Shown: piece by piece, positions 17,606 through 25,656 of the stretch
Layout: every line of letters starts with the position of its first letter
Numbering within the stretch: position 1 is the first letter of the stretch
Source: an uncultured Exiguobacterium sp.
GTDB taxonomy: Bacteria > Bacillota > Bacilli > Exiguobacteriales > Exiguobacteriaceae
Assembly: GCA_913775715.1 (NCBI GenBank)
Contig: CAJYMC010000007.1
Span: forward strand, 682,001-746,000
Length of the DNA: 64,000 nucleotides
Direction: 5' to 3'
The notes under the pieces: generated by a model
Databases searched by the model: none
What the model was told of the DNA's origin: nothing
What the model saw: the letters and a program-made list of their open reading frames with translations, nothing else
Program-made: the position numbers and the translations under genes

Positions 17606-18349
17606 TCAGCGTTCAAAGCCGCCCTCGGAATGGATGACTTGCCCGGTCACCCAGCCACCGTCAGGACTGACGAGGAATTGGATCAATCGTGCGACGTCTT
17701 CCGGCGCGCCGATTCGGCCGAACGGAAAACTAGGTTTAAGCGCCGTCCGGGTTGCTTCATCCATCCAAGTCGAATCTGTCGGACCCGGATTGACCGCATT
17801 GACGGTGATGCCAAGCGGTGCCACGGCTGCCGCGTAAGTCTTCGTAAACGTCGACAAGGCACCTTTCGTCGTAGCGTAAGCAATCTCGTCAGGCATCGGA
17901 CCGAGATCCTGCCCGGACGTCAGTTGAACGATGCGACCGGACGTTAGGTTCGATTCAGTGAATCGTTTCGTAAAACGTGTCGCGAGCAACAACGGTGCCC
18001 GGAGATTGACGGCATAGTGTTGATCAAGGCTTGTTGCATCAAGTGTTCGCCAATCTGTCATCGTCGAGTGGGCAGCATTATTAATCAGGATGCTGGGTGT
18101 TCCAAAATCTTCAATGCGTGCGAATAAATCGTCAGCGGCATCAGGATGACTTAAATCAAGTTCGATCGCAAGGACGCGGACACCTTGATTTTCGAGTTCG
18201 GTCGTAAAACTAGCCACCCAATCTGCTGTTGCTTTAAAATAAGTAAAGACCAGGTCATGTCCAGACGAGGCAAGCTGGCGGCAAATCGCAGCTCCGATGT
18301 CGCGTGTCTGACTGGCACCGGTCACGATGGCAATCGGTCGTATCGTCAT
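17606..18349 (-). CDS. Classical short-chain dehydrogenase/reductase
   Basis: A 247-residue classical SDR: TGASQTRDIG replaces the usual TGxxxGxG cofactor loop, NNAA follows at about 90, QLTSG carries the catalytic Ser, and YATTKGA (about 155) holds the catalytic Tyr and Lys. The C-terminus TGQVIHSEGGFER is typical of 3-oxoacyl-ACP reductase-like family members. NADPH-dependent reduction of a carbonyl is expected, the substrate is not. AAGGAG precedes the ATG. It diverges from the thiol-disulfide oxidoreductase gene across a region holding a cre-like site. Confidence 0.9.
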   Translation of the reverse strand: MTIRPIAIVTGASQTRDIGAAICRQLASSGHDLVFTYFKATADWVASFTTELENQGVRVLAIELDLSHPDAADDLFARIEDFGTPSILINNAAHSTMTDWRTLDATSLDQHYAVNLRAPLLLATRFTKRFTESNLTSGRIVQLTSGQDLGPMPDEIAYATTKGALSTFTKTYAAAVAPLGITVNAVNPGPTDSTWMDEATRTALKPSFPFGRIGAPEDVARLIQFLVSPDGGWVTGQVIHSEGGFER

Positions 18350-18418
18350 ATGTATTCTCCTTCATGTAAATGGAATCATAAAAACCAAATGTTTACAAAA
18401 ACAGTATAACGTAATAAA

Positions 18419-18441
18419 GATAACGAAAGAAAGCGTTATCA
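18419..18441. promoter_or_regulatory. Palindrome with a cre-like site between divergent genes
   Basis: GATAACG (18419-18425) pairs with CGTTATC (18434-18440). Within it, 18428-18441 matches the catabolite-responsive consensus TGWNANCGNTNWCA at 13 of 14 positions (first base A). The site lies between the SDR and the DCC-family gene. Confidence 0.4.
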
Positions 18442-18542
18442 AGATTTAACATACTAAGTAGATGCATGTTTTATCCTAAAGTGTCGTATAGAAAAAGTGT
18501 ACGAAATCGTTCGTTAAACAGACAAGGAAGGATGAATTGATC

Positions 18543-18932
18543 ATGAAAGCAATCGTCTTATTCGACGGGGAATGTAATCTCTGTGACGCGAGTGTCCAGT
18601 TCATTTTGAAACGAGACCAAGGATATCATGATTTTGCTTCGTTGCAAGGGGAGACGGGGCAAGAGCTCGTCCGGCGTCATCATCTCTCGGAAACGATTGA
18701 CAGTGTCGTTGTGATTGACCGAGGTGTACCCTATATCAAATCGGATGCTGCATTACGGATTGCTCGTCATTTAAAAGGTGGATGGCGTCTGTTGAGTGTG
18801 CTTCAGATTGTTCCACGTACACTTCGGGATCGCGTCTATGATTTTGTCGCGAACAATCGTCATCGCTGGTTTGGACAAAAGCAACAGTGCGCGCTGCCGT
18901 CTCCAGAGACGCGAGCTCGATTTCACGACTAA
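18543..18932 (+). CDS. DCC-family (DUF393) thiol-disulfide oxidoreductase
   Basis: A 129-residue thioredoxin-like protein with the family signature FDGECNLCDASVQF near its N-terminus, where the two cysteines form the CxxC redox pair, as in B. subtilis YuxK. These are predicted thiol-disulfide oxidoreductases; partners are unknown. A TTG at 18537 is an alternative start, but the AAGGAAGGA site is placed better for the ATG at 18543. A strong terminator follows at once. Confidence 0.85.
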   Translation: MKAIVLFDGECNLCDASVQFILKRDQGYHDFASLQGETGQELVRRHHLSETIDSVVVIDRGVPYIKSDAALRIARHLKGGWRLLSVLQIVPRTLRDRVYDFVANNRHRWFGQKQQCALPSPETRARFHD

Positions 18933-18937
18933 AGATG

Positions 18938-18970
18938 AAAAACCGCGACGAATTGGTCGCGGTTTTATTA
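18938..18970 (+). terminator. Intrinsic terminator
   Basis: AAAACCGCGAC and GTCGCGGTTTT form an 11-bp stem around a six-base loop. Confidence 0.85.
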
Positions 18971-19196
18971 TTTACAAGGATTTTTTCTCGTTTTGCATAC
19001 AGATTAGGATAATTAAAATATCATTCTACCTATTTCTGAAAAAAGTTGTAGATTTCAGTCCTTCCAATCATTTAAGATAGTCGATATATATGTGCAGATG
19101 CACGCTTGAGTTAAATAAAGGATCATTTTGAAGGTTCTTGAGAAGAATGAGTTTTTAATCTTTAATTATGAAGGATTAGAAAAGAAGGTGAAATGC

Positions 19197-19598
19197 ATGA
19201 AGATGACTCGCTCTACGGACTATGCCATTCGTGTGCTTATTTTTTCGGCGTCCCATCCGACTCGTCTCGTACAAATTCAAGAAGTGGCAACATATTATGG
19301 TATCTCTAAGAATCACCTAATGAAGATCGTTCATGCATTGAGTAAGTTTGGTCTCATCATTTCCGTGCAGGGTCGTAATGGTGGCTTTAGATTAGCAAAA
19401 TCACCGGACACGATCACACTGGGAGAAATCGTTCACCTTTTTGAAGAAGTATCTTATCTGGAAACCGTGTCTGTAACACATGACGATCGCAGTTTACAAA
19501 ATACGCGTCTTGCATTTGATCGGGCGTTTTCGTCCTTTAAAGAAACATTAAGTGCTTACACGTTGATTGATCTAATGGCGCCAACATGGGTTAATTGA
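19197..19598 (+). CDS. Rrf2-family regulator without cluster cysteines
   Basis: A 133-residue Rrf2-type winged-helix regulator (MTRSTDYAIRVLIF, then ISKNHLMKIVHALSKFG, GRNGGFRLAK). The fold matches NsrR/IscR family members that sense nitric oxide or iron-sulfur status. The three cysteines that bind the [4Fe-4S] or [2Fe-2S] cluster in NsrR and IscR are absent: the region after SYLETVS has no cysteine at all. It may respond by other means. The longer frame starts at 19128; AAGGTG before the ATG at 19197 gives the start. Confidence 0.88.
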   Translation: MKMTRSTDYAIRVLIFSASHPTRLVQIQEVATYYGISKNHLMKIVHALSKFGLIISVQGRNGGFRLAKSPDTITLGEIVHLFEEVSYLETVSVTHDDRSLQNTRLAFDRAFSSFKETLSAYTLIDLMAPTWVN

Positions 19599-19635
19599 AA
19601 TTACTACTTGAAGCTGTCAAAGCGTCATCCTAAAC

Positions 19636-19675
19636 AAAGCAGGTCGAGCCACATCAGTGGTTCGACCTGCTTTTG
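19636..19675. terminator. Bidirectional terminator
   Basis: AAGCAGGTCGAGCCAC pairs with GTGGTTCGACCTGCTT around ATCA; lies between the convergent Rrf2 and VOC genes. Confidence 0.85.
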
Positions 19676-19677
19676 TC

Positions 19678-20061
19678 TTATCCTGTACAGAGCATCAAGA
19701 CGTTACCGTCAGGATCCGCAAACGTAAAGTAAGCAAAATCATCGAAACGTTCGATGTCGCGGATGATGGGTGCCTGTAGTGATAAGATGAACTGATAGGA
19801 GGCATCGATGTCCGTCGTATTAAAATTAAATATGGCATGAGGGGAAGGGTGATGTTGATACGTTGCGTCATTCGAATGATCATCGAGCGTCAAACTCGTT
19901 GGACCTTCGAGTGGGAGATTGTAAACAGGTGACGAGACATGCGACACATCAAACGGCAACTGCAGTAACTGGTGATACCATGCGGCGGCACGTTTTACAT
20001 CCTGAACATGTAAAAAGACAGCGTTCATACGGGGTGCGATGAGATGGGTCGAAATTGACAT
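19678..20061 (-). CDS. VOC superfamily (glyoxalase/bleomycin-resistance-like) protein
   Basis: A 127-residue VOC domain protein (FLHVQDVKRAAAWYHQLL...FADPDGNVLML), with the two beta-alpha-beta units typical of glyoxalase/dioxygenase/bleomycin-resistance proteins. Metal-binding residues are not all recognisable and no substrate is implied. AAGGAGGAG before the ATG. It is a single-gene unit convergent with the Rrf2 gene. Confidence 0.88.
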   Translation of the reverse strand: MSISTHLIAPRMNAVFLHVQDVKRAAAWYHQLLQLPFDVSHVSSPVYNLPLEGPTSLTLDDHSNDATYQHHPSPHAIFNFNTTDIDASYQFILSLQAPIIRDIERFDDFAYFTFADPDGNVLMLCTG

Positions 20062-20192
20062 AAAAATCTCCTCCTTCGTTTTTGATACCTATTTCCTTTC
20101 GATAAACGTCTCTTAATTCCTCTGATTCCTATAAATGGAATATGTTATGATATATCAGGAAAATCATTTACGAATTGGAAAGGAATGATGAT

Positions 20193-21005
20193 ATGGAAAC
20201 CATCATCTGTACGACGTGTGGTGTCGAACAAATCAATCCAGAGCGCGAAACGTGTCCGATTTGCTCAGAGGAACGACAGTATGTTAATCCAATTGGTCAA
20301 ACGTGGACCACGCTCGCTGCCATGCAAACGTCAGGAACGTATCAAAACGTCATTAGTGACGACGGAGCAGGCGTCTATGCGATTCAGACGACACCAGCGT
20401 TCGGGATCGGTCAGACGGCATATCTTGTCCAAGGAAAATCGTTTAACCTGTTATGGGACTGCATTACATATCTTGATTCAACAACGAAAGAGCAACTTGA
20501 CGAATTGGGCGGAATTCAGGCGATTGCTTTATCACATCCGCATTATTACGCGACACAAGTCGAATGGGCGGAGACTTTTGACGTACCAATCTATATTCAT
20601 GAAGATGATACGTCATTCGTGACGCGACCAAGCGAACGCATCGTCTTCTGGAGTGGTGAAAGCTTGGAGTTAGCAGAAGATTTGATATTACATCGCATCG
20701 GTGGTCACTTCAAAGGAGCAGTCATTTGTGAACGAAAAGATGCATCAGCGGGGCTATTGTTGACAGGAGACATTGTTCGGATCGTTGCCGATCGGGCATG
20801 GGTCAGTTTCATGTACAGCTATCCGAATGTGATTCCGCTTCCAGCAAAGACGGTCGCGCGAATGGCAGAAACGTTACGTCCGCTTCACTTTGAAAAATTA
20901 TATGACGCCTTTCATCGGAAAATTGAAACCGGTGCGTCTGAAGCAGTGGCGCGCTCTGCAGAGCGGTATATTGCTGCCTTGAATGGGGACTGGTTCACGA
21001 CATGA
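20193..21005 (+). CDS. Zinc-ribbon and metallo-beta-lactamase-fold hydrolase
   Basis: A 270-residue protein with an N-terminal zinc ribbon (CTTCG near residue 6, CPIC near residue 21) followed by an MBL-fold domain. LSHPHYYA, GGHFKGAV and LTGDIV are in the places of the HxHxDH-type loops, but the first loop lacks the second canonical His-Asp (it reads HPHYYA), so metal coordination may be altered. The start at 20193 follows AAAGGA; a TTG further upstream is less likely. The next gene overlaps by four bases. Confidence 0.8.
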   Translation: METIICTTCGVEQINPERETCPICSEERQYVNPIGQTWTTLAAMQTSGTYQNVISDDGAGVYAIQTTPAFGIGQTAYLVQGKSFNLLWDCITYLDSTTKEQLDELGGIQAIALSHPHYYATQVEWAETFDVPIYIHEDDTSFVTRPSERIVFWSGESLELAEDLILHRIGGHFKGAVICERKDASAGLLLTGDIVRIVADRAWVSFMYSYPNVIPLPAKTVARMAETLRPLHFEKLYDAFHRKIETGASEAVARSAERYIAALNGDWFTT

Positions 21006-21496
21006 AGTCGCGATTGATCGTCATCCGCGGAAATTCTGGTAGTGGAAAAACGACGCTTGCCAAAGCGTTACGATCGGTTTTACCGGATAGCATCCTGTTG
21101 TCGCAAGATGTCATCCGCAGGGAGATGTTGAACGTAAAAGATGGACCAGGAAATCCGGCGATTTGCTGGATCGAGGAGTTGGTCGGACTTGCTGACGGAC
21201 GCCACGTAACGATTCTGCTGGAAGGCATTCTTGCACAGGACTGGTACGGTGAGATGATTGACCGGTTGGAACTTCGCTTTACGTCACGTTACGCGGCGTA
21301 TTATTTTGACGTCTCATTCGAAGAAACCATTCGTCGCCATGCGATGCGCCAGCCGACGGAGTTTTCTGAGACCGATATGAAACGCTGGTGGATTGATCGG
21401 GATCACCGCCCGACGGATCGTCTGATTGCTGAGGATAGATCGATAGAAGCCATGATTCAGAAAATAAAACAAGAGCAAAAAGGGGAGAGCGAATGA
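21002..21496 (+). CDS. P-loop kinase-like AAA ATPase
   Basis: A 164-residue P-loop NTPase, GNSGSGKTTLAKAL (Walker A, residues 10-23) followed by LLSQDVIRREML and ILLEGIL. The form resembles small kinases of the gluconate/uridine/chloramphenicol phosphotransferase group. ATP-dependent phosphorylation of a small molecule is expected; the substrate is unknown. It overlaps the preceding and following genes with ATGA, meaning coupled translation. Confidence 0.85.
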   Translation: MKSRLIVIRGNSGSGKTTLAKALRSVLPDSILLSQDVIRREMLNVKDGPGNPAICWIEELVGLADGRHVTILLEGILAQDWYGEMIDRLELRFTSRYAAYYFDVSFEETIRRHAMRQPTEFSETDMKRWWIDRDHRPTDRLIAEDRSIEAMIQKIKQEQKGESE

Positions 21497-22125
21497 CACA
21501 CTACATTTTTGACATGGATGGAACGTTGTTTCAAACGAATGCCGTGCTTGCGCATGCGCTAGAAGATGTCTTTCATGAGTTGCGTCAGACGAAGCGCTGG
21601 GAAGGAGAGGCACCAGTCGCCCTCTATCAGCAGATCATGGGCGTCTCGTTACCAGAAGTCTGGCAGACGTTACTACCGGACTTTTCAGCCACAGACCAAC
21701 AGGCTGCGGATCAAAAGTTTCGACGTAGCATAGAGCAGGCAGTCAAGGCGGGTCACGGGTGCCTATATCCAGGAACGATCGAGTTGCTAAGTCGTTTGAA
21801 ACAAGCGGGTCATTCTGTTTATATCGCAAGTAATGGGTGGCCGTCCTACTTGTCAGCAATCGTGACGACATATGGACTCGAAGCCTATATCGATCATGTC
21901 TATAGTATCGAAGACATCCGTTCCGGTAATAAATCAGCACTCGTGCGGGAGATTTGTAAGATGCACGATATCTCTTCAGGTTACGTTGTTGGGGACCGCT
22001 TATCTGATTTCAAAGCGGCGCATGCGAACGGACTGTTAGCAATCGGTTGTCAGTTCGATTTTGCGCAAGAGCAGGAACTCGCAGTCGCGGACCGTGTCGT
22101 AAAAGAGTTGGGTGCTGTCTACTAA
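21493..22125 (+). CDS. HAD-family hydrolase (phosphatase-like)
   Basis: A 210-residue haloacid-dehalogenase superfamily protein: DMDGTLF at residues 7-13 supplies the nucleophile Asp and the general acid, SNGWP is motif II, and the VGDRLSDFKAAHANG block is motif IV. The cap region fits a subclass-I phosphoglycolate phosphatase-like enzyme. Phosphate ester hydrolysis is expected. It ends the operon begun by the MBL-fold gene. Confidence 0.88.
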   Translation: MTHYIFDMDGTLFQTNAVLAHALEDVFHELRQTKRWEGEAPVALYQQIMGVSLPEVWQTLLPDFSATDQQAADQKFRRSIEQAVKAGHGCLYPGTIELLSRLKQAGHSVYIASNGWPSYLSAIVTTYGLEAYIDHVYSIEDIRSGNKSALVREICKMHDISSGYVVGDRLSDFKAAHANGLLAIGCQFDFAQEQELAVADRVVKELGAVY

Positions 22126-22156
22126 AAAGAGCCGTCTTCTGCGGAAGACGGCTCTT
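22126..22156. terminator. Bidirectional terminator
   Basis: AAGAGCCGTCTTC pairs with GAAGACGGCTCTT; between convergent HAD and MFS genes. Confidence 0.85.
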
Positions 22157-22167
22157 ACTTATAGCAA

Positions 22168-23553
22168 TTATTCTGCCCACCAGAGGGCATCGTCTGGTTT
22201 CTTCGCGATCGACGCGACTTCTTTTTCACTCGATACAGTTGGATGCGACCCTTTCAGTGCCTTACCAGCTGTATTCTTAAAGAAGAAGAAGAACGTGACG
22301 AAGCCGATGACGCTGACTGCTGTTAGATAGAAAGCAGGTGCAAGCGGGTTTTGTGTCGCATGGACGAGCCATGTCGAAACGAGTGGCGTCGTTCCACCGA
22401 AGATTGAGACCGAGACGTTGAACGTCACCGATAGTGTCCGGTAACGGACATCCGTATAGAAGATACTCGGTAGAAGACTCGGCATCGTTCCTTCAAAGAT
22501 TGCCAAGAAGAAGCCAAGGATGAAGATTCCGATTCCGACGAACAAGAGCGGTTTAAGACCAATCAAGAAGAACGACAGGATTGAAAGCAACGATAGTCCG
22601 GCTAACGCGAAAAGAACGATATTGCGATTGCCTTTTTTGTCACTAAGCTTCCCGAAGAAGTAAGCGAGCGGAATCATGATCACCATGACACCAGTAATTA
22701 GAATCGTACTTGTCGAACTTGACATGCCGATGACTTCATCGAGGTACGATGGCATGTAGGACAAGAGCATGTAGTTCGTAATGTTGAAGAAGGCGACAGC
22801 GATGAAACAAACGATGATATCACGTTTGTGGTCGCGAAGAATTTCGCGGAATGTCGCAGGCTCTTCTGTATTTTCATTGATCTCATTTTCGAAGATCGGT
22901 GATTCATCCAAGTGACGACGTAAATAGAGACCGAATAAACCGAGTGGTGCCCCAAGAATGAAGGGAATCCGCCATCCCCAAGATGCCATTTGATCATCCG
23001 ATAAAGTGACGAAAAGTGTTGTAGCCAGTAATGAGGCGAGAATATATCCACCGAGTGTTCCGATTTCAAGTCCACTTCCGAGTGCACTCCGTTTGTTATC
23101 AGGTGACGATTCAGCGATGTAGACCATGGCCCCAGCGTATTCACCGCCAGTCGAGAATCCTTGTAAAATGCGGGCTAACAATAACAAGATCGGTGCCCAA
23201 ATACCGATTTGATCGTAGGTCGGTAATAATCCGATGATGAGCGTCGAACCGGCCATCATGACGATCGTCGTCGTTAAAACGACCTTCCGTCCGAGTCGGT
23301 CTCCGATGCGTCCAAAGACGATTCCACCAATTGGTCGCATTAAAAAAGCGATCGCAAAGGTCGCAAACGTAAAGACGAGCTTCAGTTCATCATTTTCAAC
23401 AGCGCTAAAGAAGTTTTGACTGATGATGATTGCGAGATAGGAATAAAGACCAAAATCGAACCATTCCATCGCATTCCCAATTCCGGTCGCATAGACACTT
23501 TTTTTGGTTTGCTGCATGTCAACGACATTGACTTTTTCTTTTCTGAATTTCAT
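22168..23553 (-). CDS. MFS transporter, metabolite:H+ symporter (ProP-like)
   Basis: A 461-residue major facilitator with 12 predicted membrane helices. The conserved loop [12 protein letters not shown] and the [14 protein letters not shown] start are typical of the MHS subgroup (proline/betaine, citrate or ketoglutarate symporters). Substrate cannot be fixed. The start at 23553 has an AAAGGGAG site ten bases before. Its terminator is shared at 22126. The C-terminal tail is cytoplasmic and basic-acidic. Confidence 0.88.
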   Translation of the reverse strand: MKFRKEKVNVVDMQQTKKSVYATGIGNAMEWFDFGLYSYLAIIISQNFFSAVENDELKLVFTFATFAIAFLMRPIGGIVFGRIGDRLGRKVVLTTTIVMMAGSTLIIGLLPTYDQIGIWAPILLLLARILQGFSTGGEYAGAMVYIAESSPDNKRSALGSGLEIGTLGGYILASLLATTLFVTLSDDQMASWGWRIPFILGAPLGLFGLYLRRHLDESPIFENEINENTEEPATFREILRDHKRDIIVCFIAVAFFNITNYMLLSYMPSYLDEVIGMSSSTSTILITGVMVIMIPLAYFFGKLSDKKGNRNIVLFALAGLSLLSILSFFLIGLKPLLFVGIGIFILGFFLAIFEGTMPSLLPSIFYTDVRYRTLSVTFNVSVSIFGGTTPLVSTWLVHATQNPLAPAFYLTAVSVIGFVTFFFFFKNTAGKALKGSHPTVSSEKEVASIAKKPDDALWWAE

Positions 23554-23874
23554 AAGTTCTGTTCACTCCCTTTAATAAGTTCGTATCGTACCATAGCAGG
23601 AAATGAAGTCAAGTTGCTAATGTGCTTAACCACTTGAAAATGACTGAAAATGGCTCTGTGCCTGGAGTTGTCAAACCGTTGCGACTCTAAGGACGAACAA
23701 AGGTGTGCATTTTTTATGAAAAAAATTGAAAATTTTTTGGGTGTTTTCATAAATTCGAAACAATTTTCATGTGTTTTCACGACGAAAAAATCAGTAATCG
23801 GCCTTTAGGATGAGGGAAAGAAGACTATATTTTGGTAATTTTAAAATGAGGGTGGAAAGTAAAGGAGAATGCTT
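23554..23874. other. 321-base intergenic region with no gene seen
   Basis: Between the divergent MHS transporter and the small anchored protein. It is AT-rich with A/T runs near 23710-23745 and a repeated octamer TGTTTTCA at 23742-23749 and 23772-23779, which could be an operator pair. A 30-codon open frame near 23716 has no convincing ribosome site. I see no RNA element. Confidence 0.4.
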
Positions 23875-24216
23875 ATGAAAAAGAAATGGATCGCCATTAT
23901 ATGTCTTGGACTCATTGTAGTCGTCGGTGGTTGGTATGCTGGATTTCAAGAATCGAAGGTATCCGGTTTTCCGGTGCCACGATTTGCTACGGCAGTTGAA
24001 AAACAAGGTGAGTGGAAAATCAAAACGCGTCTTGTCTCGGAAACCGATGGACCGGGTCTATTCTATGGAACGCGGATTCGCCAAGCCGGTTGGAAAGAAC
24101 TCGATCGTGAAGGAGCGACGGCGTGGTATGAAAAAGACGGGAAAGTGATTGCCTTGACGACGTTTGATGGGGAACTGTATCTCGAAAATTCGAGTAAAGA
24201 AGAAATTCGGTTATAA
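23875..24216 (+). CDS. Small membrane-anchored hypothetical protein
   Basis: A 113-residue protein with a signal anchor (MKKKWIAIICLGLIVVVGGWYAGF) and an extracellular domain of about 90 residues (FATAVEKQGEWKIKTRLVSE...). An ATG two codons earlier is too close to the AAAGGAG site, so 23875 is the better start. No family recognised. The gene ends before a non-terminator hairpin (24226-24251) and then a terminator. Confidence 0.7.
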   Translation: MKKKWIAIICLGLIVVVGGWYAGFQESKVSGFPVPRFATAVEKQGEWKIKTRLVSETDGPGLFYGTRIRQAGWKELDREGATAWYEKDGKVIALTTFDGELYLENSSKEEIRL

Positions 24217-24266
24217 CACAATGAAATGAGACAACGATTGGCTTGTCTCATAATTGTAAGAACTTC

Positions 24267-24305
24267 AAAAGGATTGCATGGGCATCTGCTCATGCAATCC
24301 TTTTT
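24267..24305 (+). terminator. Intrinsic terminator, preceded by a second hairpin
   Basis: AAAAGGATTGCATG pairs with CATGCAATCCTTTT and ends in T. A separate hairpin ATGAGACAA/TTGTCTCAT at 24226-24251 without a T run lies just upstream. Confidence 0.85.
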
Positions 24306-24308
24306 GTT

Positions 24309-24764
24309 TTAATCATCTTCGGAAGAGGAGAGTTGTTTATGTGTCTTAAAATCGTAGATTTTATAGGAAATCGGAAATCGATGGTTCTTTGTTGAAATGA
24401 CGCGACAGAAATAGGGCACGTCTTCTCCGTACGCTCCTAATTCCGGATAATCTTGAAAGGTAAAATCCTCATAATCCTCGGTTGCGTCGAAAATAATAGA
24501 CATGGATTGTGTCTTGCCTGAGTTTTCCTCTACATAACAGTCACCTTTGATGACAGCGTAGTCCTTGAAGACGATTTGCGATAGGCTAGGGACCGTCCAG
24601 TAAAGTAGTCCAACTCCAAGTAACGTGATAAAGATGAACTGAAGTTTGTCTTTAAATGTTTCTGTCGAGTCTTTCCATGTATCAATCGTAAAGAAGATAC
24701 CACCAAAAAGTGTAATGATTCCGAGTATAAGCATTCCATAATACAGAATGAGTTCACGATTCAT
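24309..24764 (-). CDS. Hypothetical membrane protein
   Basis: A 151-residue protein with two membrane segments near the N-terminus (ILYYGMLILGIITLFGGIFF and FIFITLLGVGLLYW) and an extracellular-facing tail with two cysteines (GDCYVEE, PYFCRVI). I do not recognise the family. It sits 18 bases after the GntR regulator gene, on the same strand, and is likely in its transcript. Confidence 0.65.
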   Translation of the reverse strand: MNRELILYYGMLILGIITLFGGIFFTIDTWKDSTETFKDKLQFIFITLLGVGLLYWTVPSLSQIVFKDYAVIKGDCYVEENSGKTQSMSIIFDATEDYEDFTFQDYPELGAYGEDVPYFCRVISTKNHRFPISYKIYDFKTHKQLSSSEDD

Positions 24765-24782
24765 TTGATTTAGCTCCGTTCC

Positions 24783-25493
24783 TCATAAATATAGTCCATT
24801 TGCCTGGACGACGAAATGCGAATGTTCATAGTGGTATGTGATGACGGAATAGTCGAACGGACGACCGTTCGTCAAATGAAATACTGTCTCAATCGTTAAT
24901 CCAGGATCGCCCTCGGTGAGATCCAGATGACGAGCCGACTCAGCGCTTAACTTCCCGACGTGCATATACATATCCGAGAACCCAATATTCAATTGGAGTG
25001 CCGTCTCTAAGTATTCGAAGATCGACTGCTCGACGATTTCACGATTTAAGTACGGAACGATCGATTGACGATAGTAAGACTCTTCGAGACAGAGGATCTT
25101 GCCGTCGATGTAGCGGATTCGCTTGACGTAATAAATCGTCTCACCTGCCTCGATCCCGAGATTCTTCGCGATGTTATCGGTTGCAGCGATTGATTCAAGT
25201 GCGAGAACGGTCGACTCGATCGTATGACCGACGAGATTCTGCTTGAATCCTTGGGTCGAGAACAGGCGAATGTAGCCAGTGCGATTCGTCTTCCGGACAA
25301 AAATCCCGCTTCCACGGACTTGAAAGATGACCCCTTTTCGTTCAAGTAACTCAAGTGATTTTGTCATCGTCGTCTTACTGACAGCGAACTGCCGGATCAA
25401 CTCTTCGAGAATCGGTAGTTTGTCCCCTTGTTTCAACTCATGTTGTTCTATGTACCGTTCGATTTCATCGGCTGTCTGTTGGTATTTCAGCAT
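24783..25493 (-). CDS. GntR/UTRA transcriptional regulator of the first beta-glucoside operon
   Basis: A 236-residue regulator with an N-terminal GntR winged helix-turn-helix (AVSKTTMTKSLELLERKGVIF, residues 37-57) and a UTRA effector domain (about 85-236). UTRA regulators of the HutC subfamily bind phosphosugars or related ligands. The gene is divergent from the IIBCA operon, so it very probably controls it: a near-perfect palindrome lies inside the operon promoter. AAGAAGG before the ATG. It resembles YydK/TreR/BglR-type regulators. Confidence 0.9.
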   Translation of the reverse strand: MLKYQQTADEIERYIEQHELKQGDKLPILEELIRQFAVSKTTMTKSLELLERKGVIFQVRGSGIFVRKTNRTGYIRLFSTQGFKQNLVGHTIESTVLALESIAATDNIAKNLGIEAGETIYYVKRIRYIDGKILCLEESYYRQSIVPYLNREIVEQSIFEYLETALQLNIGFSDMYMHVGKLSAESARHLDLTEGDPGLTIETVFHLTNGRPFDYSVITYHYEHSHFVVQANGLYL

Positions 25494-25558
25494 AGGACAC
25501 CTTCTTTTCTTGCAAACTTTTTCTTTCTTCAGTATAGCATAAGCCTTCTCTTGATTAA

Positions 25559-25568
25559 TAACATGTTA
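25559..25568. promoter_or_regulatory. Palindrome near the regulator promoter
   Basis: TAACATGTTA is a perfect 10-bp palindrome between the divergent regulator and the IIBCA gene; it could be a second, lower-affinity site that governs the regulator itself. Confidence 0.35.
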
Positions 25569-25586
25569 AATTCAATTATTTATGTA

Positions 25587-25615
25587 TTGATTAATTGTGC
25601 ATGTACAATTAAAAT
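25587..25615 (+). promoter_or_regulatory. Sigma-A promoter with operator in the spacer
   Basis: TTGATT (25587-25592), a 17-base spacer and TAAAAT (25610-25615) form a good sigma-A promoter. The spacer holds a 22-bp palindrome at 25591-25612, TTAATTGT...ACAATTAA, with one mismatched pair. Repressor binding there would block polymerase, fitting the divergent GntR/UTRA gene. Confidence 0.75.
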
Positions 25616-25656
25616 GAAAGGGTATTCAAGCGTCATATTCAGGGGAGGTACACGAT

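Noticed and set aside
23716..23808. 30-codon open frame beginning MKKIENFLGV
   Set aside because: AT-rich, no convincing ribosome site, and no support beyond an ATG.
24226..24251. Hairpin ATGAGACAA/TTGTCTCAT
   Set aside because: No T tract; the true terminator is the following stem at 24267. Kept only as a remark.
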